Below, one piece after another: positions 1 through 7,414 of a DNA stretch of 11,158 nt. The DNA is from an uncultured Porphyromonadaceae bacterium (GTDB lineage: Bacteria; Bacteroidota; Bacteroidia; Bacteroidales; Muribaculaceae). Below the pieces are notes generated by a model. It was not told the DNA's origin and ran no database searches. It worked only from the letters and a program-made list of their open reading frames with translations. The position numbers and the translations under genes are program-made. The stretch covers positions 1 through 11,158 of the forward strand of contig CAMWRB010000020.1 in assembly GCA_947176545.1 (NCBI GenBank). Reading direction: 5' to 3'. The first letter of the stretch is position 1. Each line of letters starts with the position of its first letter.

Positions 1-1485
1 GGGGGTACCCCTGACATCAGCCACGAGCGGGCCGAGCAGCAGGAGGTTTTTCACCGGGTGTTCTGAAGAATATGCGGCCTTGACAAACGAGCGGTATGCC
101 ATCGGGTCAGGTATGCCCTGTGAAAATTCGTTATAAACCTCTTCAGTGGTAGCCACGGCGACCTTGATACCCTCATGCTTTTCATGTATGGCGGCAAGTC
201 TGAGCGCACGGTCGTGCAGTGCGGGAATACAGATGATGATGAGGTCCACTCCGTCGGCGGCGAGGGCGTGGAGGTTCTGATTGGACATGAAGGGGTTGGC
301 AGTGTTGTAACCCGAAATCTGTTTCTGCGGCAACATGGGGTCGAAGACCATCAGCTCTGCCACACCGGTGTTGTTGGTGATATGTACAGTCTTGTTCGAG
401 CCGCGGAGTTCACCGTCGAGCACAGCCGGGCGCGTGGGTATGGAGATGTCGAGGATACACATCGAGCCGGCATTGGTGAATGTGGCGGCCCAGGTGCGGT
501 TGCGCGGAATGTCGGGAAAGCTTATGAACTCCTGATTGAGACGGTTGCCCTTGCCGTCACGCAGAGTCGGCAGGTAACGCGGGTATGTGAGAGTCCAATA
601 GTCGAGGTGGGCTATCTCTACATCATCCGAGGTCTGAAATTCCACGAACAGTGTAGTGGACTCACCGGTCACCTTGACCTCTCCGTATCTCGGCTCCTGG
701 TCGCGCATGACAGTCGAGGCATACGTCTTGGTGTCGAATGAGATATTGTCGTCCATCCCCTTGACGCCATATGAGAGATGACCCCTCACATCACGGTCCA
801 GATAGAACGAGCATTCCATCACTCCGGTCTCGTAAGGTATGCAACCGGGCAGCGATAAGGGCCATTCGATACGGGCGTTATCTCCGGTCAGTTTCTCTCC
901 GAAGTAAAGCTGTCCGGTGTTGGACATATTGTGTATGAGGTCGACCTCGTGTGAAATTTTTCCATATCCGGTTGCTGTCGTGCCGTTGGCCGCCGATTCC
1001 TCGATAGTACGTACATCCATCAGCAGGGGTGGCTCGACATCCGAAAGGAAGTAATACCCCTTGTGAGAATATATGTTTTTGGAGTACCGCTCGTAATATC
1101 CTTTGATGGAGAGAGCGGAAGCGTCGTTGAAAGTCTGAGTGTCCACCCCTTCCGCATAGAAGTATATTTTATCATTCAGGTGCAGAACGGCGACCGGTTC
1201 GAGGTCATCGGATACATTGAGTTTACCAGACCAATCAACGAAGTCCATCGGTATGACTTTACCTCCGCGACCGTAGACGCCGACCTTTTCGGGGTCGGTA
1301 AATCCCATTGATTTGAGGGTCTGGTATGAGACCTCGTATATGCCGGTATCATCGACGGCAATCTTGACCCAGTTGCCGGTGTTCAGCACAGACTGGCGGG
1401 CAAAGAAAGCGGGAGGAAGAGTTGGGGCGGCAAGCAGGGAGAGAGCCGAGAACAAGCCGGTAAGTATGGAAAGTAAAAATTTCAT
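1..1485 (-). CDS. Second PorU-like T9SS C25-family protein (PorU2-type), partial, C-terminus beyond left edge
   Basis: This frame is open from an ATG at 1485 to the window edge (495 codons, no stop). It begins with a Sec signal peptide (MKFLLSILTGLFSALSLLA, then AP), so the product is exported. The mature N-terminus parallels the PorU encoded at 2830-6276: TGNWVKIAVDDTGIYEVS, then a GFTD..KV..YG.GG segment, a YFLSDVE motif, a beta-rich stretch, a SNQNLHALAADGVDLIII strand, and an EVYNEFSQGIPD motif that matches EAIYNEFSSGTPD of PorU. This is the entry into the gingipain-like C25 fold. The catalytic His and Cys lie beyond the edge, so activity cannot be judged. The start is 11 nt downstream of the FAH-like stop, so the two are probably co-transcribed with rex. 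The name 'PorU2' is used in databases for such paralogues; I apply it by architecture, not by a search. The role, either processing of secreted cargo or a structural function, is inference. Confidence 0.8.
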   Translation of the reverse strand, partial: MKFLLSILTGLFSALSLLAAPTLPPAFFARQSVLNTGNWVKIAVDDTGIYEVSYQTLKSMGFTDPEKVGVYGRGGKVIPMDFVDWSGKLNVSDDLEPVAVLHLNDKIYFYAEGVDTQTFNDASALSIKGYYERYSKNIYSHKGYYFLSDVEPPLLMDVRTIEESAANGTTATGYGKISHEVDLIHNMSNTGQLYFGEKLTGDNARIEWPLSLPGCIPYETGVMECSFYLDRDVRGHLSYGVKGMDDNISFDTKTYASTVMRDQEPRYGEVKVTGESTTLFVEFQTSDDVEIAHLDYWTLTYPRYLPTLRDGKGNRLNQEFISFPDIPRNRTWAATFTNAGSMCILDISIPTRPAVLDGELRGSNKTVHITNNTGVAELMVFDPMLPQKQISGYNTANPFMSNQNLHALAADGVDLIIICIPALHDRALRLAAIHEKHEGIKVAVATTEEVYNEFSQGIPDPMAYRSFVKAAYSSEHPVKNLLLLGPLVADVRGTP

Positions 1486-1496
1486 GCGGTTTGGTT

Positions 1497-2051
1497 TTAT
1501 TTTATCTTTGTACGAAGCAGGTGAAGGTCATTCCTGCCCGGTGAATCAGCCGTAATGATGTCGTTTTCATTTATCACGAAAGGGTGTGGGGAGAGAAGCA
1601 ATATGATGTCTCCGGTCTTGAGTGTATTAAGTTCCGAAAGCTGTTCGACTGTTTTGTCAATCGTCTCCTTATCCTGTGTGACTGTGCGCTGTGTGCCGGA
1701 ATTGTCAAAACTGAATGATATATCATCATGGACGGCGAATGTGCCGGTGACAATAGACGAGTCGAAGCAAAGTTCGGTCACATCGGGTGTCACTCCGTCA
1801 CGGATTTTGTCGGCAGTTCCGCGTGGCATGACGACAATGGCGGGCGCCGTCTCCTGCCAGTATCTGCCGGCGAAGCGACGTTCGATACACTTGCCGAGCC
1901 GTGACAACTTGACAGCGACCGCCGGGCATGCGCAGGCACCGTCTTCAAAGTCCGGCACAAAAAGGGGTCGCTCGGACTGCAGACCGACGGAATCGGGCAG
2001 AACCGACCATGCGTCGGGCGTGTCAGGATTGAATATGATGAGAAACTTCAT
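1497..2051 (-). CDS. Degenerate FAH-family-like protein, probable pseudoenzyme (184 aa)
   Basis: The protein resembles the short Bacteroidota FAH-family hydrolases (about 200 aa). Matching landmarks in order are PLFVPDF (29-35), VKLSRLGKCIERRFAGRYW (47-65), CFDSSIVTGTF (95-105) and VEQLSELNTLKTGDIILL (135-152). In active relatives the segment before RLGK carries a metal-binding E-x-E; here the corresponding residues are C42 and A44 within ACACPAVAV. The Asp of the usual ARDLQ motif is replaced in PRGTA (76-80), the Lys before FDNS is missing (ELCFDSS), and the GTP loop after TLKTGD reads LLSPHP. I therefore infer the fold is kept but metal-dependent C-C hydrolysis or isomerisation is lost. 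No signal peptide is seen, so it is probably cytoplasmic. It sits 51 nt after rex and 11 nt before the PorU-like gene. The family alignment is from memory, so homology is likely but not proven. Confidence 0.65.
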   Translation of the reverse strand: MKFLIIFNPDTPDAWSVLPDSVGLQSERPLFVPDFEDGACACPAVAVKLSRLGKCIERRFAGRYWQETAPAIVVMPRGTADKIRDGVTPDVTELCFDSSIVTGTFAVHDDISFSFDNSGTQRTVTQDKETIDKTVEQLSELNTLKTGDIILLLSPHPFVINENDIITADSPGRNDLHLLRTKIK

Positions 2052-2080
2052 AATTCGGTCGTTGTTACAGGCGGTTATGT

Positions 2081-2096
2081 CGCATCCGTGGATGCG
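2081..2096. repeat. Inverted repeat between rex and the FAH-like gene
   Basis: Two perfect 7-bp arms, CGCATCC and GGATGCG, flank a 2-bp centre (GT on the plus strand). In RNA this would form a short GC-rich hairpin with a 4-nt loop in the 51-nt rex to FAH-like spacer. No T-run follows on the minus strand, so it does not look like an intrinsic terminator. An mRNA processing or stabilising hairpin, or a dimeric operator, are both possible. Confidence 0.5.
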
Positions 2097-2102
2097 GGAG
2101 TG

Positions 2103-2744
2103 TCAATCGGCTTTGAGCCGGTTATATATCAATGCGAGGTGAGCATAGATGGATGTGTTGGCAATCACGATGTCATCCGGCACGCGGACACGGTAGGGGG
2201 TGAAATTCCAGATAGCCTTGAATCCGGTCTTGATAGCGGTGTCTGCTACCGTCTGAGCCGCCTCGGCCGGCACGGTGATAATGGCCACAGCCGGTTCAAA
2301 CTTATCATATATGTCGCTGATATCTTTGATATCCGAGATTGGGACATCCTCGACGGAAGAGCCTATGATGTCCGGATTGGTGTCGAAAGCTCCGACAATA
2401 TGGAGGCCGTAGTTGGCCAGTCCGTTGTCCCGTATCAGCGCTTTGCCCAGACTGCCGGTGCCGAAAATGCAGGCCTTGTGTATCTGGTGAAATCCGAGGA
2501 AGTCGGAGAGGGCTCCCGCAAGGTCGGCCACGTTATATCCGATACGGGTCTTGCCTTTCAGGTTGAGAAAGGACAAGTCTTTGGCAATCTGAGAACTGTC
2601 CACATTGAGAGCCTTGGATATACCGGTGGATGATATATGTTCCTGACCGCGTGCCAGGAGTGTCTCGACGTATGCGAGATACCACGGCAACCGGCGCAAC
2701 GTCGGTTCGGGCAGGATGATATGATTGTTATTTGTCAGTGACAT
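2103..2744 (-). CDS. rex: Redox-sensing transcriptional repressor Rex
   Basis: Rex senses the NADH/NAD+ ratio: the NAD+-bound dimer represses target promoters (typically fermentation, NADH reoxidation and respiration genes) and NADH releases it. The 213-aa length is normal. An N-terminal winged helix begins with LPEPTLRRLPWYLAYV (11-26), with the recognition region around SSQIAKDLSFLNLKGKTRIGY (50-70). A Rossmann domain follows, with FGTGSLGKAL (94-103, GxGxxG) and FDTNPDIIGS (120-129), then ITVPAEAAQTVAD (156-168) and the family motif NFTPYRVRVP (180-189). The C-terminal helix (YAHLALIYNRL) would swap between monomers. The ATG at 2744 lies 16 nt after a strong Bacteroidota-type -7 box, which supports this start. 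It is probably the first gene of a rex, FAH-like, PorU-like operon. The family call is secure; its regulon in this organism cannot be read from the window. Confidence 0.95.
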   Translation of the reverse strand: MSLTNNNHIILPEPTLRRLPWYLAYVETLLARGQEHISSTGISKALNVDSSQIAKDLSFLNLKGKTRIGYNVADLAGALSDFLGFHQIHKACIFGTGSLGKALIRDNGLANYGLHIVGAFDTNPDIIGSSVEDVPISDIKDISDIYDKFEPAVAIITVPAEAAQTVADTAIKTGFKAIWNFTPYRVRVPDDIVIANTSIYAHLALIYNRLKAD

Positions 2745-2760
2745 CGGCGTTTGGAAAACA

Positions 2761-2792
2761 CAAAGTTACTGAAAGTTCGGTAAATATTCAAA
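2761..2792 (-). promoter_or_regulatory. Promoter of rex (Bacteroidota -33/-7 type)
   Basis: Read on the minus strand, TTTG (2792-2789) is followed by a 20-nt spacer and TAACTTTG (2768-2761). This matches the Bacteroidota primary sigma consensus TTTG-N19/21-TAnnTTTG exactly. Transcription would start a few bases after 2761, giving a short leader of roughly 10-14 nt before the rex ATG at 2744. The -33 element lies in the T-tract of the upstream porU terminator. Confidence 0.75.
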
Positions 2793-2827
2793 AATAAGTT
2801 ATTGACCGGCACGGCGGCCGGTCAATA
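2790..2827 (-). terminator. Intrinsic terminator after porU
   Basis: Positions 2800-2810 and 2817-2827 form a perfect 11-bp stem (core TTGACCGGC / GCCGGTCAA) around a 6-nt loop (2811-2816). On the minus strand the stem is followed by AACTTATTTTTG, a T-rich tail. It begins 3 nt after the porU stop codon. It should end the porU transcript before rex. Confidence 0.8.
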
Positions 2828-2829
2828 TA

Positions 2830-5800
2830 TCATAGTCCGGTTACTGCAAGCTTCTTTGATGCGGTGGTCGATGTGCCTTCAGGCGACTGTATTGTAGCGC
2901 GGTAGAGGTAGATGCCTCTGGGTACACGTGTTCCCGAGTCGTCACAGAGATTCCAATATACGGTGAGCGCCGAAGCAATGTCGGTGACACTCTGCTCGTT
3001 GCTCATCCAGACTCTGCGTCCGTTGAGGTCAAAGACCTCTATGGTGCAATCGAGTTTGGCCATAGGACGGTCGGTCGACAACATGAAATTGACAGCCTCA
3101 CGGGCCGGACTGACATCCGTGTCGAGGTTATAGATGACCGGTTGCATAGCCACACCGACGTTGAAGTTGATGGTACGGCTCGATGAATTGTTGGCGTTAT
3201 CCCACACGGTTAGCTTGAGCGTGTGTTCTCCGGCTGAGAGTTCGGGCATGGGATATACTATTGAGCCGGCCGTCATATTGTCCGGGTCAGAGGTATAGTA
3301 TGAATTGACATCCTCGAAGTAGGTGTTTCTGTCGAGACACAATGTTATTTTATGTCCGATGCCGGCATCGGAGAGATTTATGCCCGACGGGTCGGAGAAT
3401 GAAGCGAGTACGATAGGATTGCTGTGAACAGCTCCTCCATCCTCAAAGTCCTGACGGTTGAGGGCAAAGAGGGAGATGTCGGGACCGTCCGTATCGGCAT
3501 CGGCATTCTCATCATAACCGTAGACATAAAAGCGGTCGAATGAACCGTTGGCTTCAAGTCCGTCCTCGGCCGAAGCATAGAAAGTCATCCGTGCCGGGGA
3601 ATAATTGTTCTCTATTTCGGAGGGCATGAGGAGCGTAGTGCTCCATTTGCCATCCTTGACACGGCAGCTGCCGGAAAAGAGTTTGGTCTTGCGGTCATTG
3701 TATACGGAGACTACACCGGACGCTCCGTTGCCGTTGGTCTCGATAGGCATCTCGGCGTCGTGCATCTGTATGTGCAGGATACCGTTGAAAGAAGTGTCGG
3801 TACTTCCGTCAGGTTTAAGGATACTTCCGGCCAGCTCGACCTTGCCCCGTGCGGGAATGACGGGGAGTTCGTCGGTGATATCATCAGTGGGTGTCTGCAT
3901 GATGTTATCGAGAGCGACGGAGTGAGTCGGTATCGGGAGCGCCATGGCCGGGTCGCCTATGAGGATGTATCTCAGTTTATTGTCGTCGATATTGGTGACA
4001 CCGTTCTTACCCTCAATCATAAGGTCGCCGATACGTTTGGGCGACATACGTCCCTGATTGAAGATATTGGTGTGGGTCGAGAGGTTGAGCGTGCCGTTCT
4101 GTGTTATGTAGACGGTACGGTTCGGGCATATGGTAGCAATAATTCCGGCCGTCGGGTAGAGCCATAATACCTCGGCTCCGCTGCGGTCGATAGCATCCCA
4201 GCGTGCGAAGTCGCATGTCGCGGCATAGAGGAACGGCAGGCGCGTGTTGCTGAAGCTGTTGATGTCGGTCCAGTTGAGGAAATCCTCGTGTCCCCACTCC
4301 TTGGGCGAGGCATGACCAATGTAGTCTATATATGCGATGCCGTCATTCCACAACTTGAGCATTCTCTCTTTGGCATCGGGGTAAGTATCACCTGTGGAGG
4401 TGGCTACCATCCGGTATGCGTCGAGATATATTCGGTCGTAGAGATAGGAATTGCCTACTTCGTTATTATTCATAGCCTTGTAGACATTTTCAGCCTGGTT
4501 CAGGTGAACACCGTTGTCCTGGTCGTCGGCTATTAGCATGATGTTGTTGCGCCATGCACCGAGTTCGGGATTCTCCACATAGTTTATAATCTTATTGACC
4601 ATGACATCAGCCTCCTCGGCCGAAATCACCGGAAGGCGTCCAACAGCGACGTGAATCTTCTGTCGGGCGATATTGAACGCCTGCAGTGAGGGTGTGTCAT
4701 CGAGCATACCGATGAAGTCTTCGGTGCTGTATGAAGTGGTCTGTGAAATACCACCCTCGGAGAGCCATGTGGGGATAAGTTCCCAATCGGCGGAACGGGA
4801 TGCGGTCTTGTGGTCGTAGGTGGGACGAGACATGAGCAGACAGTACTTCACGGGTGTCTTGTCCACAGCTGTCGCACGGTCATACCACATCTTGAGCAGT
4901 TTGCGCATGGCGCTCACATCCGGAGTGCCGGATGAGAACTCGTTGTAGATGGCCTCCGGTGTGAGTATATGTACTGACATGCCGTCATGGTCGGCGTGAT
5001 GCTGTGCGAGGCGCTGAGCAGCCGTCATATAGGCAGCCGGCGTCACTATGAGCATGTCGGGGGTTTCGAGCGAATGGATATCCTGATTGCTGACAGCAGC
5101 AGTCGATGAGATGTTGTATCCCGGTACGTTGGGGTTGTACGCTATATATTTACGGAGTCCGGAATCGGCTACAAATGTGGCGTCTGTGCCGGAGAGTGTA
5201 GTCTTTACCTCCCTGATGTCAGAAGGGTCGGTGACATCGAGGATAGTGACTCCGGCGTTACACCCGGCGAGACGCATTGCGGTCGGGACGGTGTGTGCGG
5301 TCTGGAAATATAATTGTCCGTCCGTCAGCCTGAGTCGACGTGTGTATTCGACTTCGATATAATCGAGCCGGGCCATCTGGACATTGCCGTTGCCGTTGAA
5401 CTGGATATTGAGCTGCATATTGTTACCGACGTTTGAGGCCGAATGGGAAGTTGTGGCATAACGCATGAACTGTTCGGAATTGGTTATGGCCGGTATAGCG
5501 TCGGAGATAGTGCTGTTGAGTTTGTTGCCATTGACAGAGAAGGCAAGCGATGAGGGCGATGAGCCGGTGAGAGTGGCGAAAGTCACCTTGAAACGAACAT
5601 CCTCACCCGTGTTGTCACCGAGCTGGAAAGTGAAAGTGCGGTTGGAGGGAGAACGGAAATCCTCACCGAGCAGTATTCTGCCGGTGTTGGAGGGGGCGAC
5701 AAGGTCTTTCTCGTAAATCAGTTGTTCGGTGAATGTAGTGACAACATCGGCCGATTCTGCCGTCAGGTCCGATATCGGCAATGTTGTGTCCGTGGGGGTT

Positions 5801-6276
5801 ATGTCGCTCAGGAAGTACCACGACTCGTCGGAGTATGGATTGGAGGAGTGTCCGAAACTCATATGACTGTCCTGCGAGAGAGTGCGGCGGAATATGTCGT
5901 TGCCGAAGAAGAGTATACCGTTCGGGGTATGAACAGTGGGGACGAGCGGGAGGTCGTCCGGTTGAGGGTCAGATAGGTTTTCGGAGATTAGCGCTCCGCC
6001 ATAGCCGTATGCATTGACCTTGGAATGGTCTGTGAAACCGAGTGCGTTGAGAGTAGCTTTGCTGACAAACTGCATACCTGTGCGCTCGACTTTGATTTTA
6101 GCCCATCGTCCGTTGGCCAATTTTGACGCAGCGGCATAATAATCCGCATCGCGAGCTGCGGAGTGGAAGCTGCAACAGAGAGCGGCCACGACACAGAGCA
6201 ACACTCCGAAATATCTGTAAAATGCAGAGTGTAAGCGCGATGTGTGTGATAGTATGTTGTGTGTAGAGCTGTTCAC
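2830..6276 (-). CDS. porU: Type IX secretion system sortase PorU
   Basis: PorU is the cell-surface cysteine protease that removes the C-terminal signal of T9SS cargo and transfers the cargo to an LPS-type anchor. Length (1148 aa) is close to the P. gingivalis protein. A signal peptide has hydrophobic core GVLLCVVAALCCSF (24-37). An N-terminal beta domain (about 55-400) contains NGRWAKIKVERTG and YFLSDIT. The C25 gingipain-like domain spans about 405-790, with DYIGHASPKEW (His655) and LYAATCDFARWD (Cys688). The 33-residue His-to-Cys spacing equals that of gingipain RgpB (His211/Cys244) as I know it. Ig-like beta domains (about 810-1045) and a T9SS-type C-terminal domain follow, with VFDLNGRRVW and GIYLYRATI near the end. 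The start is GTG at 6276: an in-frame stop lies at 6295-6297 and the next in-frame Met is residue 68, inside the conserved N-terminal domain. His655 is followed by Ala where gingipains have Gly. Confidence 0.93.
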   Translation of the reverse strand: MNSSTHNILSHTSRLHSAFYRYFGVLLCVVAALCCSFHSAARDADYYAAASKLANGRWAKIKVERTGMQFVSKATLNALGFTDHSKVNAYGYGGALISENLSDPQPDDLPLVPTVHTPNGILFFGNDIFRRTLSQDSHMSFGHSSNPYSDESWYFLSDITPTDTTLPISDLTAESADVVTTFTEQLIYEKDLVAPSNTGRILLGEDFRSPSNRTFTFQLGDNTGEDVRFKVTFATLTGSSPSSLAFSVNGNKLNSTISDAIPAITNSEQFMRYATTSHSASNVGNNMQLNIQFNGNGNVQMARLDYIEVEYTRRLRLTDGQLYFQTAHTVPTAMRLAGCNAGVTILDVTDPSDIREVKTTLSGTDATFVADSGLRKYIAYNPNVPGYNISSTAAVSNQDIHSLETPDMLIVTPAAYMTAAQRLAQHHADHDGMSVHILTPEAIYNEFSSGTPDVSAMRKLLKMWYDRATAVDKTPVKYCLLMSRPTYDHKTASRSADWELIPTWLSEGGISQTTSYSTEDFIGMLDDTPSLQAFNIARQKIHVAVGRLPVISAEEADVMVNKIINYVENPELGAWRNNIMLIADDQDNGVHLNQAENVYKAMNNNEVGNSYLYDRIYLDAYRMVATSTGDTYPDAKERMLKLWNDGIAYIDYIGHASPKEWGHEDFLNWTDINSFSNTRLPFLYAATCDFARWDAIDRSGAEVLWLYPTAGIIATICPNRTVYITQNGTLNLSTHTNIFNQGRMSPKRIGDLMIEGKNGVTNIDDNKLRYILIGDPAMALPIPTHSVALDNIMQTPTDDITDELPVIPARGKVELAGSILKPDGSTDTSFNGILHIQMHDAEMPIETNGNGASGVVSVYNDRKTKLFSGSCRVKDGKWSTTLLMPSEIENNYSPARMTFYASAEDGLEANGSFDRFYVYGYDENADADTDGPDISLFALNRQDFEDGGAVHSNPIVLASFSDPSGINLSDAGIGHKITLCLDRNTYFEDVNSYYTSDPDNMTAGSIVYPMPELSAGEHTLKLTVWDNANNSSSRTINFNVGVAMQPVIYNLDTDVSPAREAVNFMLSTDRPMAKLDCTIEVFDLNGRRVWMSNEQSVTDIASALTVYWNLCDDSGTRVPRGIYLYRATIQSPEGTSTTASKKLAVTGL

Positions 6277-6454
6277 GTGGATGAAATTATATAATTAACC
6301 AATAACTAAACGAGAAATGTATCAAATTATTAGCCTGTAATTATCAAAAAATGTTAAGGAATGCGCTCTAAGAGTTTACGAATGGCTAAAGAATGAAATC
6401 CTCTAGTGTGGGATTGCCTCTTATGAAGCGTCATATAAGCGGTGAGCCGGGGGG
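6277..6454. other. Intergenic region upstream of porU
   Basis: This 178-bp AT-rich spacer separates the GH25 stop from the porU GTG. I find no convincing terminator for GH25; only 5-bp stems such as TATGA/TCATA near 6422-6435. A weak promoter candidate for porU on the minus strand is TTTG (6348-6345), a long 23-nt spacer, and TACATTTC (6321-6314), a one-mismatch -7 box. Because no strong terminator is visible, read-through from GH25 into porU is possible. No small ORF stands out. Confidence 0.35.
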
Positions 6455-7204
6455 TCAGAATGTGCCGCTGTTGAGGTATTTCTCCCAGTCGGCACGTGAG
6501 CCCACGAATGTGTTGAGGTCCACGTCTCCGCGTATCCCGGCCACTTTGCCGTGATGGTCATACTGCCAGAAAGTCCATTCGGCATCAATCGGAATGCGGT
6601 TGAACGAGCATATCCATAATGAAGTGCCGGGGAGTGCGTCCCTGACCATCTCGTAGCTCTCCTTGTTGGTGTAGACAATCACGCGGTATCCGCTGAGATT
6701 CAGGTAATCGGCCATATCTGCAAGGCGCTGCATGGCGAGTTGCGGTTCCACCTCCCTGTTGAAAGCCTTCTCGAAATCGATGACGGGATTGAGGTCGAGA
6801 TGCTTGTCGCCGACAGCACTGAGGAAGTTGCGTGCCTGTTTGATTCCGTCGGTATCGAATTTGAAGAAATGGTAAGCTCCGATTTTGAGTCCCGCGTGCG
6901 AGGCTTTGATATAATTGATGTTGAAATTGGGGTCGTGCATATCCTCCCCTTCGCTGGCCTTGATGAAGACGAAATCGATACCGTCGCGTGCGGCGGCGTC
7001 GAGATTCATCCAGCCGTTGTGGTGTGAAATGTCGATACCTCTGACCGGGTATCTCTCGGGGTCTACGAACGGGGGCGATGTTATAAAGCTCCGGTAAGCC
7101 CATACAGCGGCGGCTATCAGAGCGCAACACACTATGATAAAGGCGATAGTGGCGCGCAGGTCCTTGATGCGTTGAATGGAGTTAGGTCCGTTGAAGAGCT
7201 TCAT
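6455..7204 (-). CDS. Membrane-anchored GH25 family muramidase (lysozyme-like)
   Basis: GH25 enzymes cleave the MurNAc-GlcNAc beta-1,4 bond of peptidoglycan. From the ATG at 7204 the protein has 249 residues. A single hydrophobic segment (about 18-37, ATIAFIIVCCALIAAAVWAY) after a basic N-terminus suggests a signal anchor with the catalytic domain in the periplasm. Family motifs follow in order: RGIDISHHNGW (55-65, Asp58), FVFIKASEGE (78-87), IGAYHFFKF (108-116), NPVIDFEKAF (139-148, catalytic D143-x-E145 pair), VIVYTNK (175-181), WTFWQYDHHG (210-219) and GDVDLNTF (226-233). All expected catalytic positions look intact. A TTG lies in frame 9 nt upstream, but the ATG is more credible because the TTG is the end of the -7 box. 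The likely role is cell-wall remodelling in this organism; a secreted antibacterial role is less likely given the anchor. The gene is divergent from cvpA. Confidence 0.9.
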   Translation of the reverse strand: MKLFNGPNSIQRIKDLRATIAFIIVCCALIAAAVWAYRSFITSPPFVDPERYPVRGIDISHHNGWMNLDAAARDGIDFVFIKASEGEDMHDPNFNINYIKASHAGLKIGAYHFFKFDTDGIKQARNFLSAVGDKHLDLNPVIDFEKAFNREVEPQLAMQRLADMADYLNLSGYRVIVYTNKESYEMVRDALPGTSLWICSFNRIPIDAEWTFWQYDHHGKVAGIRGDVDLNTFVGSRADWEKYLNSGTF

Positions 7205-7210
7205 GATATG

Positions 7211-7242
7211 CAAATATAATGTATTATTTCCAAATACGGAAA
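7211..7242 (-). promoter_or_regulatory. Candidate promoter of the GH25 gene
   Basis: On the minus strand TATATTTG (7218-7211), followed by CA, is a perfect TAnnTTTG -7 box. A -33 element would lie at 7242-7239, where TTTC (one mismatch to TTTG) is found with a 20-nt spacer. The box ends only 6 nt before the ATG at 7204, so the transcript would have almost no leader. Confidence 0.5.
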
Positions 7243-7243
7243 T
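7226..7243. repeat. Inverted repeat overlapping the GH25 -33 region
   Basis: Perfect 6-bp arms ATTTCC and GGAAAT are separated by AAATAC. The right arm covers the presumed -33 element of the GH25 promoter, a position where a dimeric regulator could act. Arms of this length in AT-rich DNA can also arise by chance. Confidence 0.35.
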
Positions 7244-7406
7244 TGAGCGGTGAGTTCATGCGTTGTTCGGGCGGTGTAAACAGGGAGTGTCCAACGGATA
7301 TATCGGTGTGAAAAGCCGCAGGAGAGGTGAGCCGGGGTGTGAGCCATACTCCGGAATCAGAGAGTCAAATATTATCGTCGATAGGGTGGAAATACTTAAA
7401 AATTAT

Positions 7407-7414
7407 TAAATTTG
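7407..7414 (+). promoter_or_regulatory. Candidate -7 promoter box of the cvpA-suf operon
   Basis: TAAATTTG, followed by CA, matches the Bacteroidota TAnnTTTG box. No TTTG or TTG is found 19-21 nt upstream (7382-7387 is G-rich), so the -33 half is missing. The box ends 4 nt before the cvpA ATG, so transcription from it would give a leaderless or nearly leaderless mRNA. Confidence 0.35.

Noticed and set aside
175-741. A 188-codon plus-strand frame near the left edge
   Set aside because: It lies opposite the PorU-like gene, which is open across 495 codons with a signal peptide and motifs shared with PorU.
1555-2142. A 195-codon plus-strand frame opposite the FAH-like gene
   Set aside because: It is antisense to an operon-embedded gene with family motifs; the translation is Ser/Arg-rich without domain features and has no promoter of its own.
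6330-6450. A terminator for the GH25 gene
   Set aside because: Only 5-bp stems with poor or distant T-runs are present, too weak to call.
7211-7213. TTG at 7213 as the start of the GH25 gene
   Set aside because: It adds only three residues, lies inside the -7 box, and an ATG follows at 7204.
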